A DNA stretch of 64,000 bases from NCBI GenBank assembly GCA_005281725.1, contig SSBO01000003.1, positions 5,332,495 through 5,396,494 of the forward strand. Reading direction: 5' to 3'. This DNA comes from Wuchereria bancrofti. Its lineage: Eukaryota > Nematoda > Chromadorea > Rhabditida > Onchocercidae. The notes beneath the pieces are model-generated. The model was not told the origin of the DNA. It did no database searches and saw only the letters and a list, made by a program, of their open reading frames with translations. Shown piece by piece: positions 1-14,239 of this stretch. Position 1 is the stretch's first letter; each line of letters begins with the position of its first letter. The translations under genes and the position numbers were made by a program.

Positions 1-3000
1 TCCGAAGATGCTGATAGTTCAAAGAGTTTCGTTATTTTTGAGAATCTTCCCCAGGAATGTTACCTTGATATTGTTGAGGAGGAAAGATTTGGATATGGTA
101 CTGAGCAGGTAACAATTTTTGAACTGACCAGATAACAGTTTTATTATTTTATCTATGCAAGATTCAAAATTTGAGGTTTTGTTTAAAGGTATGAATTGTT
201 GGTTGAGTTTTTTAGAAATTGGTTACTGGAGAAAATTGATAGCATGCAGAAATTGCTTTCCATTGTGATCTATTTGAAGATAGCAAGAGAGAAATAAAAC
301 TTTTTGCAGCCCTTCTGTATTGGTGACCCCGGCAAACTTCATTTATGCGGTACGGTAAATTATGAGCAAAAAACTGATTATCGCTTGCAAATTGCTCTTA
401 TCGAGAATGATGTCATACGTTCTCGAGCCTTAGTCACGATAATAGTGAATAATGTAAATGATAATAGACCTTCATTGGATCCTTCCGCTTCTGTTGGTTA
501 TGTCTTAGAGAATTCACCAATACATACAGCAATAATGAAGCTACACATGACAGACAGTGATATTTTGGGAAAACAGCCGTCGTTCAAGTACCGAATTGCT
601 GACAAAGACCTGTCTCAGGTTATTAATCCTTTATTATTATTTTGGACATGATGACTGTTTAAGTTAGGTTGCCGGTTTTTCTATCTCTCTAGATAGGCCT
701 ATCAAAATGTATGGAAAATAGCCTGGAAAATAGATTGAGAACAATAGTGTGGAAAAATATCCATCGTCAAGAAATAAGTAAATTCATTAAAATTGACGAG
801 AGGATGCTTTCAACTTGAAATTTTTCTCTATTCAAATAGACTGAAGATCACTTTCATTGTTGTCACAATTTGTGATGGTATATAATCTCAATGAAAAAAA
901 TTGCAATTAGAGATGTTCTTGCATTAAAATGATGATTTTATCTCATTCATAGGATTCTTCTTAATTTACAACTGAAGATTTTTTTATAATCTCAATTTAA
1001 TCTCAATTGAAGATTTCTTTAAAGATATTTGCTATCAATGATACCACTGGAGTAGTATTCACTTCTGAGGTTCTGGATCGTGAAAAACGTTCGCTATATA
1101 TTGTGCCAATAACGGTCAGCGATTTGAATGTCTCCAATGTCCACGCTATGGTTCACTTACGGATCTACGTTGATGATCAGGATGATAATGAGCCAGAACT
1201 AGTGCCACGAACAATAAATTTAGGATATTTGTGCGAAATTCCTGACATGATAATCATGCATACATTTCCAGTTGACGCTGACCAAGTTGGCGTATACAGT
1301 TGTCGACTACTAAATGTTTCGCAAGCTTATAATGTATGTTGTAAAAATATATCCAATAAGCAAACATTCATAACTTTTAGAAGTACATTAAACTGAAAAA
1401 AAAACTTTAAAAAAATTATCTGGTAATATCTGATCAGAATGTTTGCAGATATCAGGCAGTTGCGTGTTAAAGCTATCATCAAGTTTATTACAAGAAGAAT
1501 ATCTTCTGAATACTCCATTGTTGGTGGAAGCTTGCAATCCTTATACAAATATAACATTTCCAATAAATTTACGAATGCGACGAGAAACCACTCTAAGATC
1601 GTTACTTGATGATTTCGGTGTAATCGTGGAATTATGGGGTGTTGAAGGGAGCATAGCTGATAGTATTTCTGCATTTGAAGAGGCGTTTCCAAATATGGTA
1701 AGATATATTAGAAAAAGGCTATTATATGGTGCGATATTTACATACTTCAATATTCTTAATTAGAAGATGTAAATAGTTAAGTTTCTTTACGTCAGCCATG
1801 GTTAGAATTAGTACAATAATTAATTGTAAACCTTTGAAGCGTTTTATTTTTTGAAATTGGCTTGGAGATCTGAAAGGTAACGTGAAACATAGTAGATTGA
1901 AACATAGGAAAAACATTTATCTCGCTCTTTATAGGTGCTTCAACTTCTTGGCCTTCAGCAATTAGAAGTTGACTTTTTCCGCGTTTTCGTTGCAATTCTG
2001 GATCAGAATTTGGTTCCAAAAGACAAAGAAAGTACATTGAAACTATTGAAACAATTTTTCACTGAAAAACCGATTTCTAAGAATGTACACCTCGGACGGG
2101 TCGCATTAGATATGTGTGCACTTATTTCTAAACAATGTATTTACGGTACAAAATGTTCTCAAAATATCACAAAGAATGGAGAATTACTCGAACTGATTGG
2201 CTACAAAACAAGTTTTATTGTTCCTGTTGTTATTAGTCATGTAAAGTAAGTTTCTCCTTCGTTAATTATAAATAGAATTGTAAATGCATCTTCAGTAAGT
2301 TAGGAAAGAAATTTTTTTGGCTATTATTTCGAGATATGGATAAAACCGTACTGAAAGGTTTAGAAAGTTTTTAAAGTTCGTTAGATAATTTTCAAAAGTA
2401 AGTATTTGACACCAGCATTTCTAATATCTGTTCCTATTCTCACCAATTAGATTTTTAGCATATATTATATATTATTTCCTTGTTCATCAGTGTATCATCC
2501 TAATTTTGTGTCATAGCTGTATGTGCGCGAATGATATCCTATGTAATGGTGGTGATAATCAAGTTTGTGACAAAAATGAAAAATGCAGAAATGGCGGTAC
2601 TTGTCAATCACATACGGGAACATGTCTGTGTACCAAGGGTTATACTGGGAAATTCTGCCAGAATGATTTCGATGAATGTGAGGATAAGGTCATCTTTGTT
2701 TACCCGTCTCATAACTAACTATTTTCTGGTTTATTTGTTTAAAAAGTAAATGAAACTATAAAGTTTCAACAATGTTTGACTTCGATATTTTGTGCTAATT
2801 TTATTTGTTTCAAAACCATTCTAGAAATGAATCAAAGCAGAGTGAAGTAAATTATGATTCGACTACTTGGGCATTGTTGAAAGACAGCTGATGAGATTTT
2901 ATTACAGAATATTTGTGGGAATGCGAAGTGCCTAAATATATTTGGTTCATTTGTTTGTGCGTGTAGTGATAATGGTAGAACGAGTGGAGTACACTGCAAT

Positions 3001-6000
3001 GATTCCAATATTAACATTTGCGATCGTTGTCACAGGTTTGTCATGTCATCGTTGAATTAATGCAGTATATAGCGATTCATAACAATGTTTCAAATAAGAT
3101 ATTTAACAGATATTTCGCAATAAAAACTAGTTGTCAATTAATTCAAATAAGTATTCTTTCTGAGATTACGATATTTAAAGACTGTATTGGAAAGTTAGGG
3201 TCATTTTTGTTTTGACCATTTCGTTTGTTCTCAATCAGTTTTAATTCTAACATTTTACCTTTAACCATGATCTTTTGTAGAGGAATATGCGTTAAACAGA
3301 ATAATAGGCAACGTTTATGTGAATGTGATGATGGTTATAGTGGGCGCTACTGTCAGCTAAAAACTTTTTGTTTCGATGGTTTATCATCATTATTACAGCT
3401 TCCATTTCGTCAACAAATTTTCAAATTGACGCAAGGATTCAGGACTCTAAATCCGGTGAAATTTCTCTCCAGTTTTTTTTCTCTGCAATGAAAACTTAAT
3501 GTTCAAACTATCTTCATACAAAATGATGAAAACGTCACAGGTAGTGCCTCTCTTATGTTTTAGTTACATTGCAGTCAAGCCTGTTGTTGACATCGTTAAC
3601 AATTGCCGGGGTCAATGAACCTCATTTCACACTGAAACTGCAAAATGGCCAAGTACATCTAAGTGGAAATTCAAGCAAAAAGAAGAATGAATTATTGGTG
3701 GAAGAGAAAGTAAATGACGGAAAATGGAAAATGATTCGTTTCCAATACAAACATCGAAGAGTGAAGTTGACAGTTGAGCACTGCGACGACGATGGTTTCT
3801 GTAAACCATGCAAAAGCACTCGCTGTATTGCTACTGCAAATAATTTTGAGTCTGTCCTCCTTGCGTAATTTGTATCAAACTTCGTTTTTTAATAAAAAAT
3901 AAATTTTTTTAAACAATTTTAATACAGATAACTTTGTTTTCTAAACTCTTCAAGACTCGGTAATTTTCTTCAGCATATTGCTAAACATTTAAAAAGGCTA
4001 AAGTTGAATAGAGAAATTAATCATTAATTAAATTTTTTCCCTGCCATATATTATGAGTAAGTTTCAGCATTTCGACATCCACTGGAGGACAAATTATGTA
4101 TATTGGTGGAGTGAAAGATTCCGTCAATTCGGCTATCATTACTAAACAGGTTTTTCTGTTCGCGCAACTAAAATTCTCTATCTTTAATTAGAGCAGCTAG
4201 AAATCTCATAAAAGTTACTGTTATTAGGATTTTTTATTGTTTGATGGAAGGAAATTCAATGAAAATAAATATTATGGATGGCTTTAAATTTTCTGGAATG
4301 GTCTCTTATCTTTTCTTATGTGAAGAATCATAGCATAGTTCTAAAAAATTTCTGGACCGATGAATGAGATACATCAAATTTGCGCTTAAATCCTATAGGA
4401 TGTGTGTTTTCCAGGACGGTACTGCCAAATTTGAGGGTTGCATGCGTCAAATTACAATTAATGAGCATGAAATTGATAGAGTTCCCGGCTTCCTAGAGGA
4501 AAATGTAATTGACAAAGATAAGTGGAAAACATGCGCAGATAATAGTGACATCGATATATGTTCTGGTGGCGTTTGCGTCATTGACGATAATGATAGAAAA
4601 TGTATTTGTAGAGATGGCTTCGATGCGTTGAATTGCCGTAAAGGTTAATAATTACATAATAATACCGTACACGGTCAGAAACGCTCCTTTTAAAATATAG
4701 CATTTTATGTGTCGCAAAGTTTTTAGCAATGGAACCATGGCATGTTAAAAGCGGTGAAATCATTTTTCAATTATCCATGTATATGATGCAGAAAATTGAG
4801 CTTGCAAAGCGCAACACTTCTATACAAATACCATCTGAGAAGCATGGACACAGTGCCATCCATGATGAGAAGGAGCTACTGCGGGAAATTCCGTGTGAGG
4901 AATCAGAAATGTTAGCCTCTACACATTATTTTTTTTAAATACCGAATTATAAATGGCAGGATGTTTTGCTGAGATGGCAAGACAAGAACTTGAGAATATT
5001 AAAGTTTAAAAAAGTAAACTGATTGAAGAAGGGTGCCATGATTTTTAATACTGATGTTTAACATGAATACATGCAAAAGTAATCTATTGCTTTAACTTAC
5101 CTATAATGTTGTTGAAGTTTTTGTAGAGAAGGCGACATATTGGATGATATTCCTGCGCAATGGATGGAACTTGATTTCAGGACTGCTCTCAGGAATACCA
5201 TTATTCTTGCTATAGTTGAAGAGAAAAGATTCATCAAAATTGAGGTGAAGAAATTAGGTAGAGCTACAGTAAGCTACAGTTTTGGAAGGTTGAAGTTTAT
5301 AATCTTTCCAAATCTCAAGAATTTCCTGGAAAAATTGAGGTTAAACTTCACATGACTAGTAAATTATTTCACATTCAGCTTATTAATGGATCAGCTCACA
5401 TGATTGCGAAGATACGAGACGCTCAACCAATAGAAGTACACATTTCAAGCAATATTGATGATACTGAATGGCATCGTCTCAGCATACAGATAAGCGAGGA
5501 TCAGAAACTTTTCAGAGTCGAAGTAATTTAGAGTGATTTTTTGAAAGGAAATACGAATTGCTGGTTTTTGTCACCATGTCACTTATTATGAGAGTGAAGA
5601 CACTAGTACTTGTGTACAATTTAAACTGACCTTTTAGGTTTTCTGAAAAACGAAATCAGAAATTTTCACTGCAGAATATTTATGATAGCATTTACATGCA
5701 TTTACATCTTTTATTTGACATTGGTCCATTTTTCAAATCATTTCTTCCCCAAATTTTACTTAAATTTTATTTGATGATTACAGATCGATGGACATGGCAA
5801 AGAAATTCGATCTGAGGAGCAATTACCGACTCTGATTTCGAGTTCCTTGTTGTCATTTTCTTTAGGTCACGATGCAGAGAATTACTCAGCTGCTTTTAGT
5901 GGGTGCTTTAGGCGGTTTATTGTAAACAATCAGGCACAAAACTTTGATGTACTGGAAAGAAATCTATTATCACAACAGGTGTGCTTTTTTTTGAAAGAAT

Positions 6001-8027
6001 AATTCCATTGACAAAATGAAATATTTGTGTAATAAGGGCAAGGTGATAATGACATTATGATATGGCATATCGCACAACATGCGTTTATTTTTGGTTCCAT
6101 TCTTGAACTGTTAAAGTGAAAGGTGTCACACTATTGCAGAATGATAACGGAATTTTTGAGTGCATATTCGATTTTCGGATTTTGCAGATTTTCAAAAGTG
6201 TCCGACATAAAGGAGCTCGTAAAGGTTGCGATCAATTTTTGATGAAGAGAATGTCGATTTCATTGAAATGGAAAATTTTCTGGTCGTTAATTGCCACTAT
6301 TTGCATCATGTTTTTCATCTTGACAATTGCTCTTGTTTTATGGATTACACGGAAGCATCTTTCTGCTGGTGACATTGTGGAGAAAAAACCAGGGTGTTGG
6401 AAGCCGAAACTTTCAACATTGCTTTCGGTGATGAGATCAGATTCAAAGACGACAAATACCGATGATGACAGCAATGTAACAATACAACGAGCTGTATATT
6501 GTGGACCAGAAGTTTTACAGCATATAGAGAATGAGGTGAACAATTATTTAACAGTTTTTCATTACCTCCCTCTGTTATTGATTTCAATTGAAGTCATTTT
6601 AAACTAAGGAAGTGAGTTCCTGCTAACTACATCAGCAAGTGTAAAACTTGAAGATGCTTCAATTTGTTTTTTTCAGGTTCAGAATTTTTATTCAATAGTA
6701 GCTGATCAAAAAAGTTGTTCAGTATTGTCGGCAACCACTTTGATTCATTTATCATTTATCACTTTACAGCTTCTTCCAGTTTAAAAATCTTTTTAACCCC
6801 AAAATTCTCAAGGCTTATTTCCCTGATTCATACAATTCATTGCACACAGCATTATTGGATTGATATGTACATGATCTGTAATGATCTAGCACATTGCACG
6901 GTACCAGTTCTAGGGACAGTATCATTTATCAGAATCTGAAGTTGTTAGTAAGATGTTGAGTGGATTAACATCGTAAATGGGTTTATTGAATATCCAGTAT
7001 GAAGTCCATCTGTCGGAAATCATTCTCATTACTACATTACATTTGAAAATATCATTCGAAACAAAAAACGAACAGCTTGGGAACTTAAACATTGTTTAAG
7101 AAGTATTTTAAAAGAACCTGCTCTCTAGTGAGGAAAAACTATAGCACTCAAACTCCATTCTCCCACTTGTACTGAAATCTCTGAAATCTCTTTCCAGTTA
7201 AATCGTGACAGATTTAATACTGTGGAAAGTTTGGGTTCGAGTTCATCGAATACCAGACAGCTAAAAGCAGATTTGTGTGAAAGTCATGTGTTCGTATTCA
7301 ACTCAACACAGCGACACTCACCCTCGGAATGCAGCACGCTGGTAAAGTAGCTACGCAATTTCGCAGTAAAAGTGTACTTATACATATTTCTCATGCAAAT
7401 TACAACATTCTTATAGAAGTCATATCAACGTAGGCGACGATATTCACGCAGAATAGAGGAGACAAAAGAAAGCAGTCAAGAGAAATACTGCCGGTCACAG
7501 TCCAGTGATTACGATGATGCCATATATGAAATGCCCTTTACGCATAGGTCATCTTTCAATTTCTGATCAAGAAAATTTAGCAAAATGGACAATAGCACCT
7601 TTCCATCAGCTTCCATAGTGGTTTGGAAATCTGCACCAGTCGGAACTGTACATTTCAGTAATTAATCTTAAGTGATCCCAATTTAAATTTCAAGACTTCC
7701 AATTTTTTCAGACCTTTGCATATCCTAAGTAAATCAAATCTTCAGTCTCCACAAACTAGCGCGATACGAAAAGACTCCAGCGTAAGTATTCGCGATTATT
7801 TTTAAAATTAGGAGGCATATGAGCTTTTAACTATCCATGCAAACAAAATGGAATCCTTTTTTCAGGAGAGTGAGACAGATTCAGCAACATCTCAGATACA
7901 ATGTAGTTTGGTACCATTTCATCTGTCTCGCATTAGATTTGCTGATTCTGACGATTCATTCGCTGATGGGTCACTGAACGCTTTAGAAAATTTACCTAAA
8001 CTTGCTCAATTTCCAAATTTTCTATAG
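1..8027 (+). CDS. Fat-like cadherin, 3' part (5' end outside window)
   Basis: Single-pass adhesion receptor of the Fat-like cadherin type. Twenty phase-consistent exons: 1-108, 310-618, 1025-1333, 1449-1697, 1935-2245, 2517-2688, 2908-3035, 3281-3455, 3575-3864, 4068-4149, 4415-4643, 4727-4892, 5127-5244, 5379-5522, 5784-5978, 6188-6535, 7198-7341, 7417-7547, 7712-7781, 7866-8027; about 1279 visible residues. In order: cadherin repeats with the calcium motifs VNDNRP and LDRE and a DDNEP end; a cysteine-poor spacer; three EGF modules (2517-about 3360); LamG1 (about 3361-4500); a fourth EGF (about 4520-4643); LamG2 (4727-5978); a membrane span of about 24 residues near 6275-6346; and a cytoplasmic tail of about 230 residues rich in Ser and Arg. 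The first exon is in frame from base 1, so the gene continues upstream. C. elegans CDH-3/CDH-4 are the likely relatives, but which one is not decided here. The third exon could start 12 bases earlier (1013). Confidence 0.88.
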
Positions 8028-8818
8028 AGTGAGGAAATTTGTTTCATACTGTAAAAAATTTTAATTGTGCTGCATGAATTCTGAAATCAAGAAACCATAG
8101 AGATCAGAAGCCAACAATTTAATGAACAGGAAGATCATGAGAATAAGCATCAAAAAAATTCACAACAGAAAAAACTGAAGGTGAAGTAATAATATAAATG
8201 CAAGAAAAGTCATGCGTTACACGGCAGTTATAAAAAATTGATGTGGTGTAATTCCCGGTACTCTTTCATAACTTTCAACGGTTATTCCTTAACTGATTAA
8301 GAAGAGAATGCCTCCGGAATGCCTCCAGTCAGTGTCATCCGGAATACAAATAAAACGCAATATATAGTTAATGCAATATGAACAATTAGAATCTGAGTTT
8401 AGTAATATAAAACACAAAGTCAAGTATGAATAAGACTAAGGCATGATGGAATGAGATCAGAATGCAACGATGACTTTTCTATACTCGAATACGAGTTATA
8501 AAAGAGAAAATTATGAAAGAATAAAGAGTAAAGCAATAAATCATTTGGCACAGCAAAGAAAAAAGTCACAACCCGTAATCTTCAACTGACTCACAAATAA
8601 AATAATCTTGAAACCTTTTACCGGACTTTATAACAAATGGAATTTTACAGCGTGTGGATGAGATAATGCACTATTCAAATTTTTAGACAATTCATACAAC
8701 AAAAAACAATTGGAATTGAACTTCATCTTTTCCATAAGTATATAACTAGTAACTTTGTAATAGTAATTTCCAGGTAGTGGAAAAAAATCTCAAGTGCAAT
8801 TTAAGTATAAATTTCGGT
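8028..8818. other. Convergent intergenic gap
   Basis: A+T-rich spacer between the 3' ends of the cadherin (+) and metallopeptidase (-) genes. It should hold both 3' untranslated regions. No ORF with a recognisable family was seen. Confidence 0.6.
8349..8354 (+). terminator. Possible polyadenylation signal of the cadherin gene
   Basis: AATAAA lies about 320 bases after the cadherin stop codon, in the convergent gap before the metallopeptidase gene. Position only; no transcript evidence. Confidence 0.3.
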
Positions 8819-11800
8819 TCATAAGGTATTTGTCACTAGAACTGATAAAAAATTACCTTCGCCAGTAACAATCAAAGCTCGGACCGCAGATTTTTTCGCT
8901 CTGAGAACCAGCCTTTTCTTCATATGTTGTTCCGTAAATGAATAAATACGTTTAACACTGTCATTCGTATAGTAAGCCAGATAACGCACTCCCGACTCTA
9001 CGTCCACAACGCCAGTATCTTCGTCATATAAAATCCGACACATTTTTCTACGTGACTTGTGTGTAATTAAAGGATGAACAGTCATCAGCAATTTTGTTGT
9101 TGAATCGAGCAAACTTTCCATGATTCGTTTGACTAAGAATTCATGACGCAAATGCTGTAAAGAGAGGAGCGACATAATTTGCTAAAGAACGATATCCTTT
9201 TACAACAACGTTCATAAGTAGAATAAATGCAAAACGTTCCATATGTCCGACAATGATGGAAATCCTAGCAGTTACTATCACATACACACACTGAGAAATA
9301 TAAGCACGATTGCCATATGAAATCCGAATGTAAAACGCGATATATCATAATAACAATAAAGGCTTACAACGCGAATAATGTACACATTCTCCTCTATTCT
9401 TTGTAGGTGCGGAAACTCTTTTTCCGTAAAACCCAGATTTACCTTTTTAAGAGGCAAGAAAAATGTCTGAATATTTTCACCTCCTGAAAATACATATACT
9501 TACGTTTTTTAGAAAAAGACTAAGATTTTTGAAAAGATATAATGCAAAGGGAAAGACTGGCCATCTTCCCATCTCCCCACCAATCTCATTCTGCTTTGAG
9601 AGTTGGAGTCCAAGAATAGATGTCGAAGAAATGAAATCAGAATTCAGAAAGACTAAAAACCAGCACATATTAACATTTACCGTTACACATAATTCCAGAA
9701 TTAGTATGAGGGATTTTGAACAGATGACCCACTTCATGCATAACGGCACCTAAATAACATGCAACAGTACCACCCTTCGTATGCTGCAGTGTGTATTTGT
9801 CACCCTGAACACCTTCATATTTCAGTAACAAATAACTGAAACTTTTAAATAAAAATTTATAATTAAAAAAGTAATGGTAAAGCAAAGTGCATATAAAAGT
9901 TCCCAAGAGGAAAGAAAGAAACTGGCAAAAGTGAATAAAGATTTTAAGAGCAACACCAGCTACTTCCTTAAATACTGATTAAAATTACATCTAAATACAA
10001 GCAAATCGCTGTAAATCAAAGCAGAGAAGTTACCTGCCAGCTCATCACACGCCAACAATGACGATTAGGCAGAACACTTGCACGACTTACATCTCGTAAA
10101 GAACGATGCACGAGGGATGCATTTGCAGGCATGTAGTGGAATGCAGTAGATTTAACGACGCTCAAATCAAGTAGGGTTTCAATTTTATCCTGAAAAACAG
10201 TGTTACAATCTCAGTCAAACGTTGCCTAAAAATTCTTCGTATTAAAATGATTTAATTTAATATAATAAATCATTTTTGCTTCTACCAATATAGGAAAATT
10301 AAGTAAATCCTGTCAACATAAGCTACGCCTTCTTCGCTAACACAGATACCTTATTTTAATCTTAGTCGAGATATGAAATCACAAGCAACAGCAAAAATTG
10401 CTTGGAATAAACAAACCTTTTCTGCTATTCCATCAGCCTTTTGCGGGGAAAGGAGGAAAACCAAATGAAGCAATTTATTGGCATCCAACTGACCAAGAAG
10501 GGAAAGACGTCTACGAATATACTTTGCAAGGTGGCGCTCATGAGCTAATTCCACAGCTGTTTTATCTAATTGCAAAAGTGCTACAGCTGGTGTCATTTCT
10601 GTAAACTGCGGTTCTGCAACGTACTAAAGTTTTATAGAATTGTGTGAAAACTTTATAAGCCGCTTCCAGGGTAACTGCATTTCAGTGCTTGAAAAATGAA
10701 AATGTTTTCTTTTTTTTTAATGAAATGAGACTAATTTAGTTTTTTTCACTACACTGAAAACTTTATCTTAAAAATTTATCTCTTTGAAGTATGCGTTATT
10801 AGTTATAAAAAAAATACTGAACAACCAACGGTTATTGATAAATATAAAGTCTGAACTGCCTTGATTTTCCTAAATTTTCTACACAACATATCACTAAAAA
10901 ATTAAGTTGGGGACGCTTACCAGACATTGACACGTAGGTTCCTGATGTCAGCGTTCGGTCTTCCATCGGAACTTCTACAAGTATTATTCTATGTTCAACA
11001 ATTGAAAAATCAGACTATTAGGCCATGAATTTCAAATAATGTAGAGCTCCGTTGAAGCAAAAGAAAATATAATTACATGTCAATTCATTCAGTATATTTG
11101 TATATAACTTTAAATGCATAACAGAAAAGTTGTAATCATATTCTAGCATATGCAATTCTAATATTCATATATTTCTAGTGAGTTCATGAAATCAACATGC
11201 CTGCTAACTGCTCTGTCCAGCAATCATCTAAAAACGGGATATAGGGACGTAGATCATCTGTGCTGCCATTGTTGAAATTGCTCAGTTCAACAGTAATGAA
11301 TGTTTGAACCATTAATCCAATCAATCCAGCACGTTGCAAACATAATTGGCTATAAAGAAAGTTTTCGAAAATTGTAAATAGTTTTTCATCTGATAATACA
11401 AATTTCAGAGTTTTTGAGCACAGTCTTATTATTAAGCACCAATTTTACTCAAATCTCCATAGTATCTCAGCAATAATCAGAATAAGTCGACAAATAAGGA
11501 ATTGGTAAAGTATCAGCAATTTTCAAAAACGAACTTTTCCCGTTTATTATTCTTGGTCCACCATTTCTAACGGCTCCTTCAGCATTGCAGAATTTATCTG
11601 GAAAATTCAACTAAATAGACTTACTTATACCACTCTTTTTTGTCCAAGGGATACGCGATATATAATCGTATCCTCATAGTATCTGGTGGCACTGGCTGTG
11701 GGATATACTCTAAAGCAACGTCGCCATAAGTTACACTGTCTCCTTTCCGAGGAAAATTGTGAATCAACGAGGCAGTAAATATATCCTGAAAAACTACCCG

Positions 11801-12413
11801 TTAGCTAAACCAAATCTTGATTGCTGATTGACCAAATACTTCCAACTGCTTTAGAATGAAGGACATTATTAAGATAGTTTACATCTGAAATAAAATAACC
11901 AAGATGAGCAGCAAAGTCCCACTCAGGCATAGCGGTGAAAGAATCGCAAAACCTGAATCCAGTAAATGCCAAGAGTACAGCATATTCGCAATTTTCGGAA
12001 GTCCAAATAATCACAACAAAACCCGTTGCCTTTTGCCAGTCGGCTAAATTTTGTCAGCTTGAAACGACAAAACTCTAACCGATAGGATAAATAGTTTAAT
12101 AAACATCTAAAAAGAACGAAAAACTTTTGCCATCATCTCAGCACGATAGTCATCACAAAAACAAACATACCGAAGTTTTATTTATTTCTACACAAACCAT
12201 TTTATAATTCTGAATTCAAAGAACACTTACTTTTTCAAAAGGCGTTGATGATGCGACACTCACATTAAAGATCATTTCAGCTTCAGCTTTTTGCATTTTT
12301 CTTTTGCACTCAGCGTAGACCGACTTGCTACTGATATCCATCACCATCAATTGCGGAGAATAAATTTTCCGGTTACATGGAGGTTCACCTCCCACTGCTT
12401 CAAAACCACGCAT
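8819..12413 (-). CDS. Putative zinc metallopeptidase, YIL108W-like (Metallopep, PF12044 type)
   Basis: Nine exons join in phase on the minus strand: 12413-12231, 11785-11625, 11349-11197, 10988-10921, 10613-10417, 10189-10034, 9804-9681, 9652-9504, 9154-8819, giving about 508 residues. The key evidence is HEVGHLFKIPH at residues 329-339 followed by GIM, a metzincin-like zinc site with a Met-turn methionine; the Glu is the expected catalytic base. Upstream segments such as VALEYIPQPVPPD and GLMVQTFITVELS resemble the fold preceding the active site in the uncharacterised YIL108W-like family, but this is recalled similarity, not a search. No signal peptide is evident, so an intracellular protein is inferred. 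The start is the Met at 12413, 12 bases after a possible acceptor. The last two junctions (9652-9504 to 9154) are the weakest part, and the C-terminal exon could be spliced further at a GAAG|GTAATT site. Substrate unknown. Confidence 0.55.
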
Positions 12414-14239
12414 TTCGAATCTACTAAGGCCAATCACAAATAAATATGACACAATTGTCCAGCTCCGTGACACACATTCAATATCCAGCCGCCTAAACAG
12501 ATGACGATTACTGTAAACAATTAAACAGAATAAACCTGAAAAATCGTCTGAAAAACAGTTTAAACTACTCTTCAAAAAAAAAAAACAAAGTTATATCTAA
12601 AATGAATACTGCTAACATTAAAGAAGGCAAGTCAGATTATTCTGATTGTAAAAGAAGTCTGGAAAGTTGGATAACTGAAGCCTTATATGTGAAGGATTTA
12701 AAGTTACGATCTTCACGACTTCACTGACAGAATTCTTCTACCAACAGTTTTTGCAGAAAACAAATAATCAACGAATATAAACAGATAACTACGTCTTTCA
12801 AATGCTCCCCACTATCTGAGGCAACAATCCCATATATATATATAAAGTCAGATTTATATCGCAGTCCGGCATTTATAGTTTGAAATATTACTTGGATTTA
12901 ACAGCAAACAATGACGAATAATAAGTATTAAGTAATAATGTGACTGAATACAAGTAATTGGATGAATTAATTCATATTCCTACAGAAAATAGTAGACATT
13001 ATTACATTACACGACAAAAATGTCCATCAAGCCAAGTCCGAAGATGCAGTTAATAACATAAAAACAAGGCAATTAATAACAACACGAATCAAATTCCCCT
13101 CTCCTTGATCTCTGACCGCCCAACCATACTCTCCTTTTCTGCTTAGAGGAAGGAGAGGCAAAGGAGAATCATTGTGAAAATTAAGTTTCCGACGATATAA
13201 ATTTCGAATAGTGCTAAGGGGGATATCCGTTGCAGCGGTGATAGAAATATTTTATTAAATGAATTCAAACAAGTGTTGACCTAAGTGACTGGGTTTATTC
13301 CTTGCTTCTCTGTGAGGGAATTATTAAAATTGTATTTTTTATTTTGTGTTTAGAGATCATAGGAAGCAGAAATGTTACCATCGAAAAGAATTTTTGATTA
13401 ATGACTTCTTTGCAGTATGTAATGAAGTAGTATGTAATGAAGAAAAGTAGCGCTTTGCTTTTTCTCTGTCTTCTCCTTTCTTTTCTTTTTCTTCATCTTT
13501 CATCTCAACCGACCTTGCCTTCGGTTTTTTCTTTTGGAACTGTAATGTATAGTAATAGTAGTATCAAATTTGAATGTAATTTAATTTTACCTTTATTCAG
13601 CGATTTTATAGCTAACTGGTAGATTACAGATACAACCACGAATTCGGAAGAGATCGATGTGATATGGAATTCTGCTTAAACTTCGGGATACTTAACTTTA
13701 AATATTTATTTCACATATAAGGTAGTAATGACTTATTGAAGCAGTGTCATCTTGGATCAGGTTAGTGCTCCGGGCTGTTAACCTGTATGTAATGTGCAGT
13801 GATACGAGGTTTTACAAAAAGCGGAAGTAACCTATTTGGCAGTATCACAGCTAGGATACTGCTAAGCGCTGCTTGAATCTCGAGGGATAATGACTCACTT
13901 CCATGCATCATTGCCTCTCTTCATATTTGTCAACTCACAAACAGCTAGTTATGTCTTTGCTTGCCAGTTAGCGTCTCTGAGAAAAACACCGAGCATTCTC
14001 CATGTCATCCAATCATAAAGATTGGTTATCAGCCAGTTAATTATTGATTCTACAACTTATAAAGATAAACAACGATTAGAATAGATATGTTTCCATCACC
14101 AGAGAATATTTCAGGAATATGTTGAGGTGTTAAGCATCCGACATTATTTTTATGTGCCTTCTAAAATATTGTTTCATGTTGGCGTAATATGTACAGCAGC
14201 GAATAAAGTTGATGAGTGATGAAAAAGATTTGAAGTTTT
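12414..14239. promoter_or_regulatory. Divergent intergenic region
   Basis: Lies between the starts of the metallopeptidase (-) and the transthyretin-like gene (+), so it should contain both promoters. A short AT dinucleotide run lies near 12832-12843. A degenerate tRNA-Asn-like stretch at about 13746-13820 is discussed under rejected items. No clear TATA box is seen close to either gene. Confidence 0.4.

Noticed and set aside
6677..6939. Possible extra cadherin exon after a TTTTTTTCAG acceptor, and the overlapping frame from 6715
   Set aside because: Joining 6535 directly to 7198 keeps phase and reads a sensible cytoplasmic tail; the 6677 frame reaches a stop without a good donor.
9436..9476. 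41-base candidate exon in the metallopeptidase gene
   Set aside because: Its end phase leads to a stop in the next exon, whereas skipping it keeps the frame.
9463..9753. Plus-strand 96-codon open frame
   Set aside because: It is antisense to the exons encoding the zinc motif and the following segment of the metallopeptidase, which have better evidence.
13746..13820. tRNA-Asn-like stretch with a CTGTTAA anticodon loop and a GGTTAG D-loop
   Set aside because: The acceptor arms do not pair, the T-arm lacks the GGTTCGA box and the D-stem has a mismatch. At best a decayed tRNA fragment.
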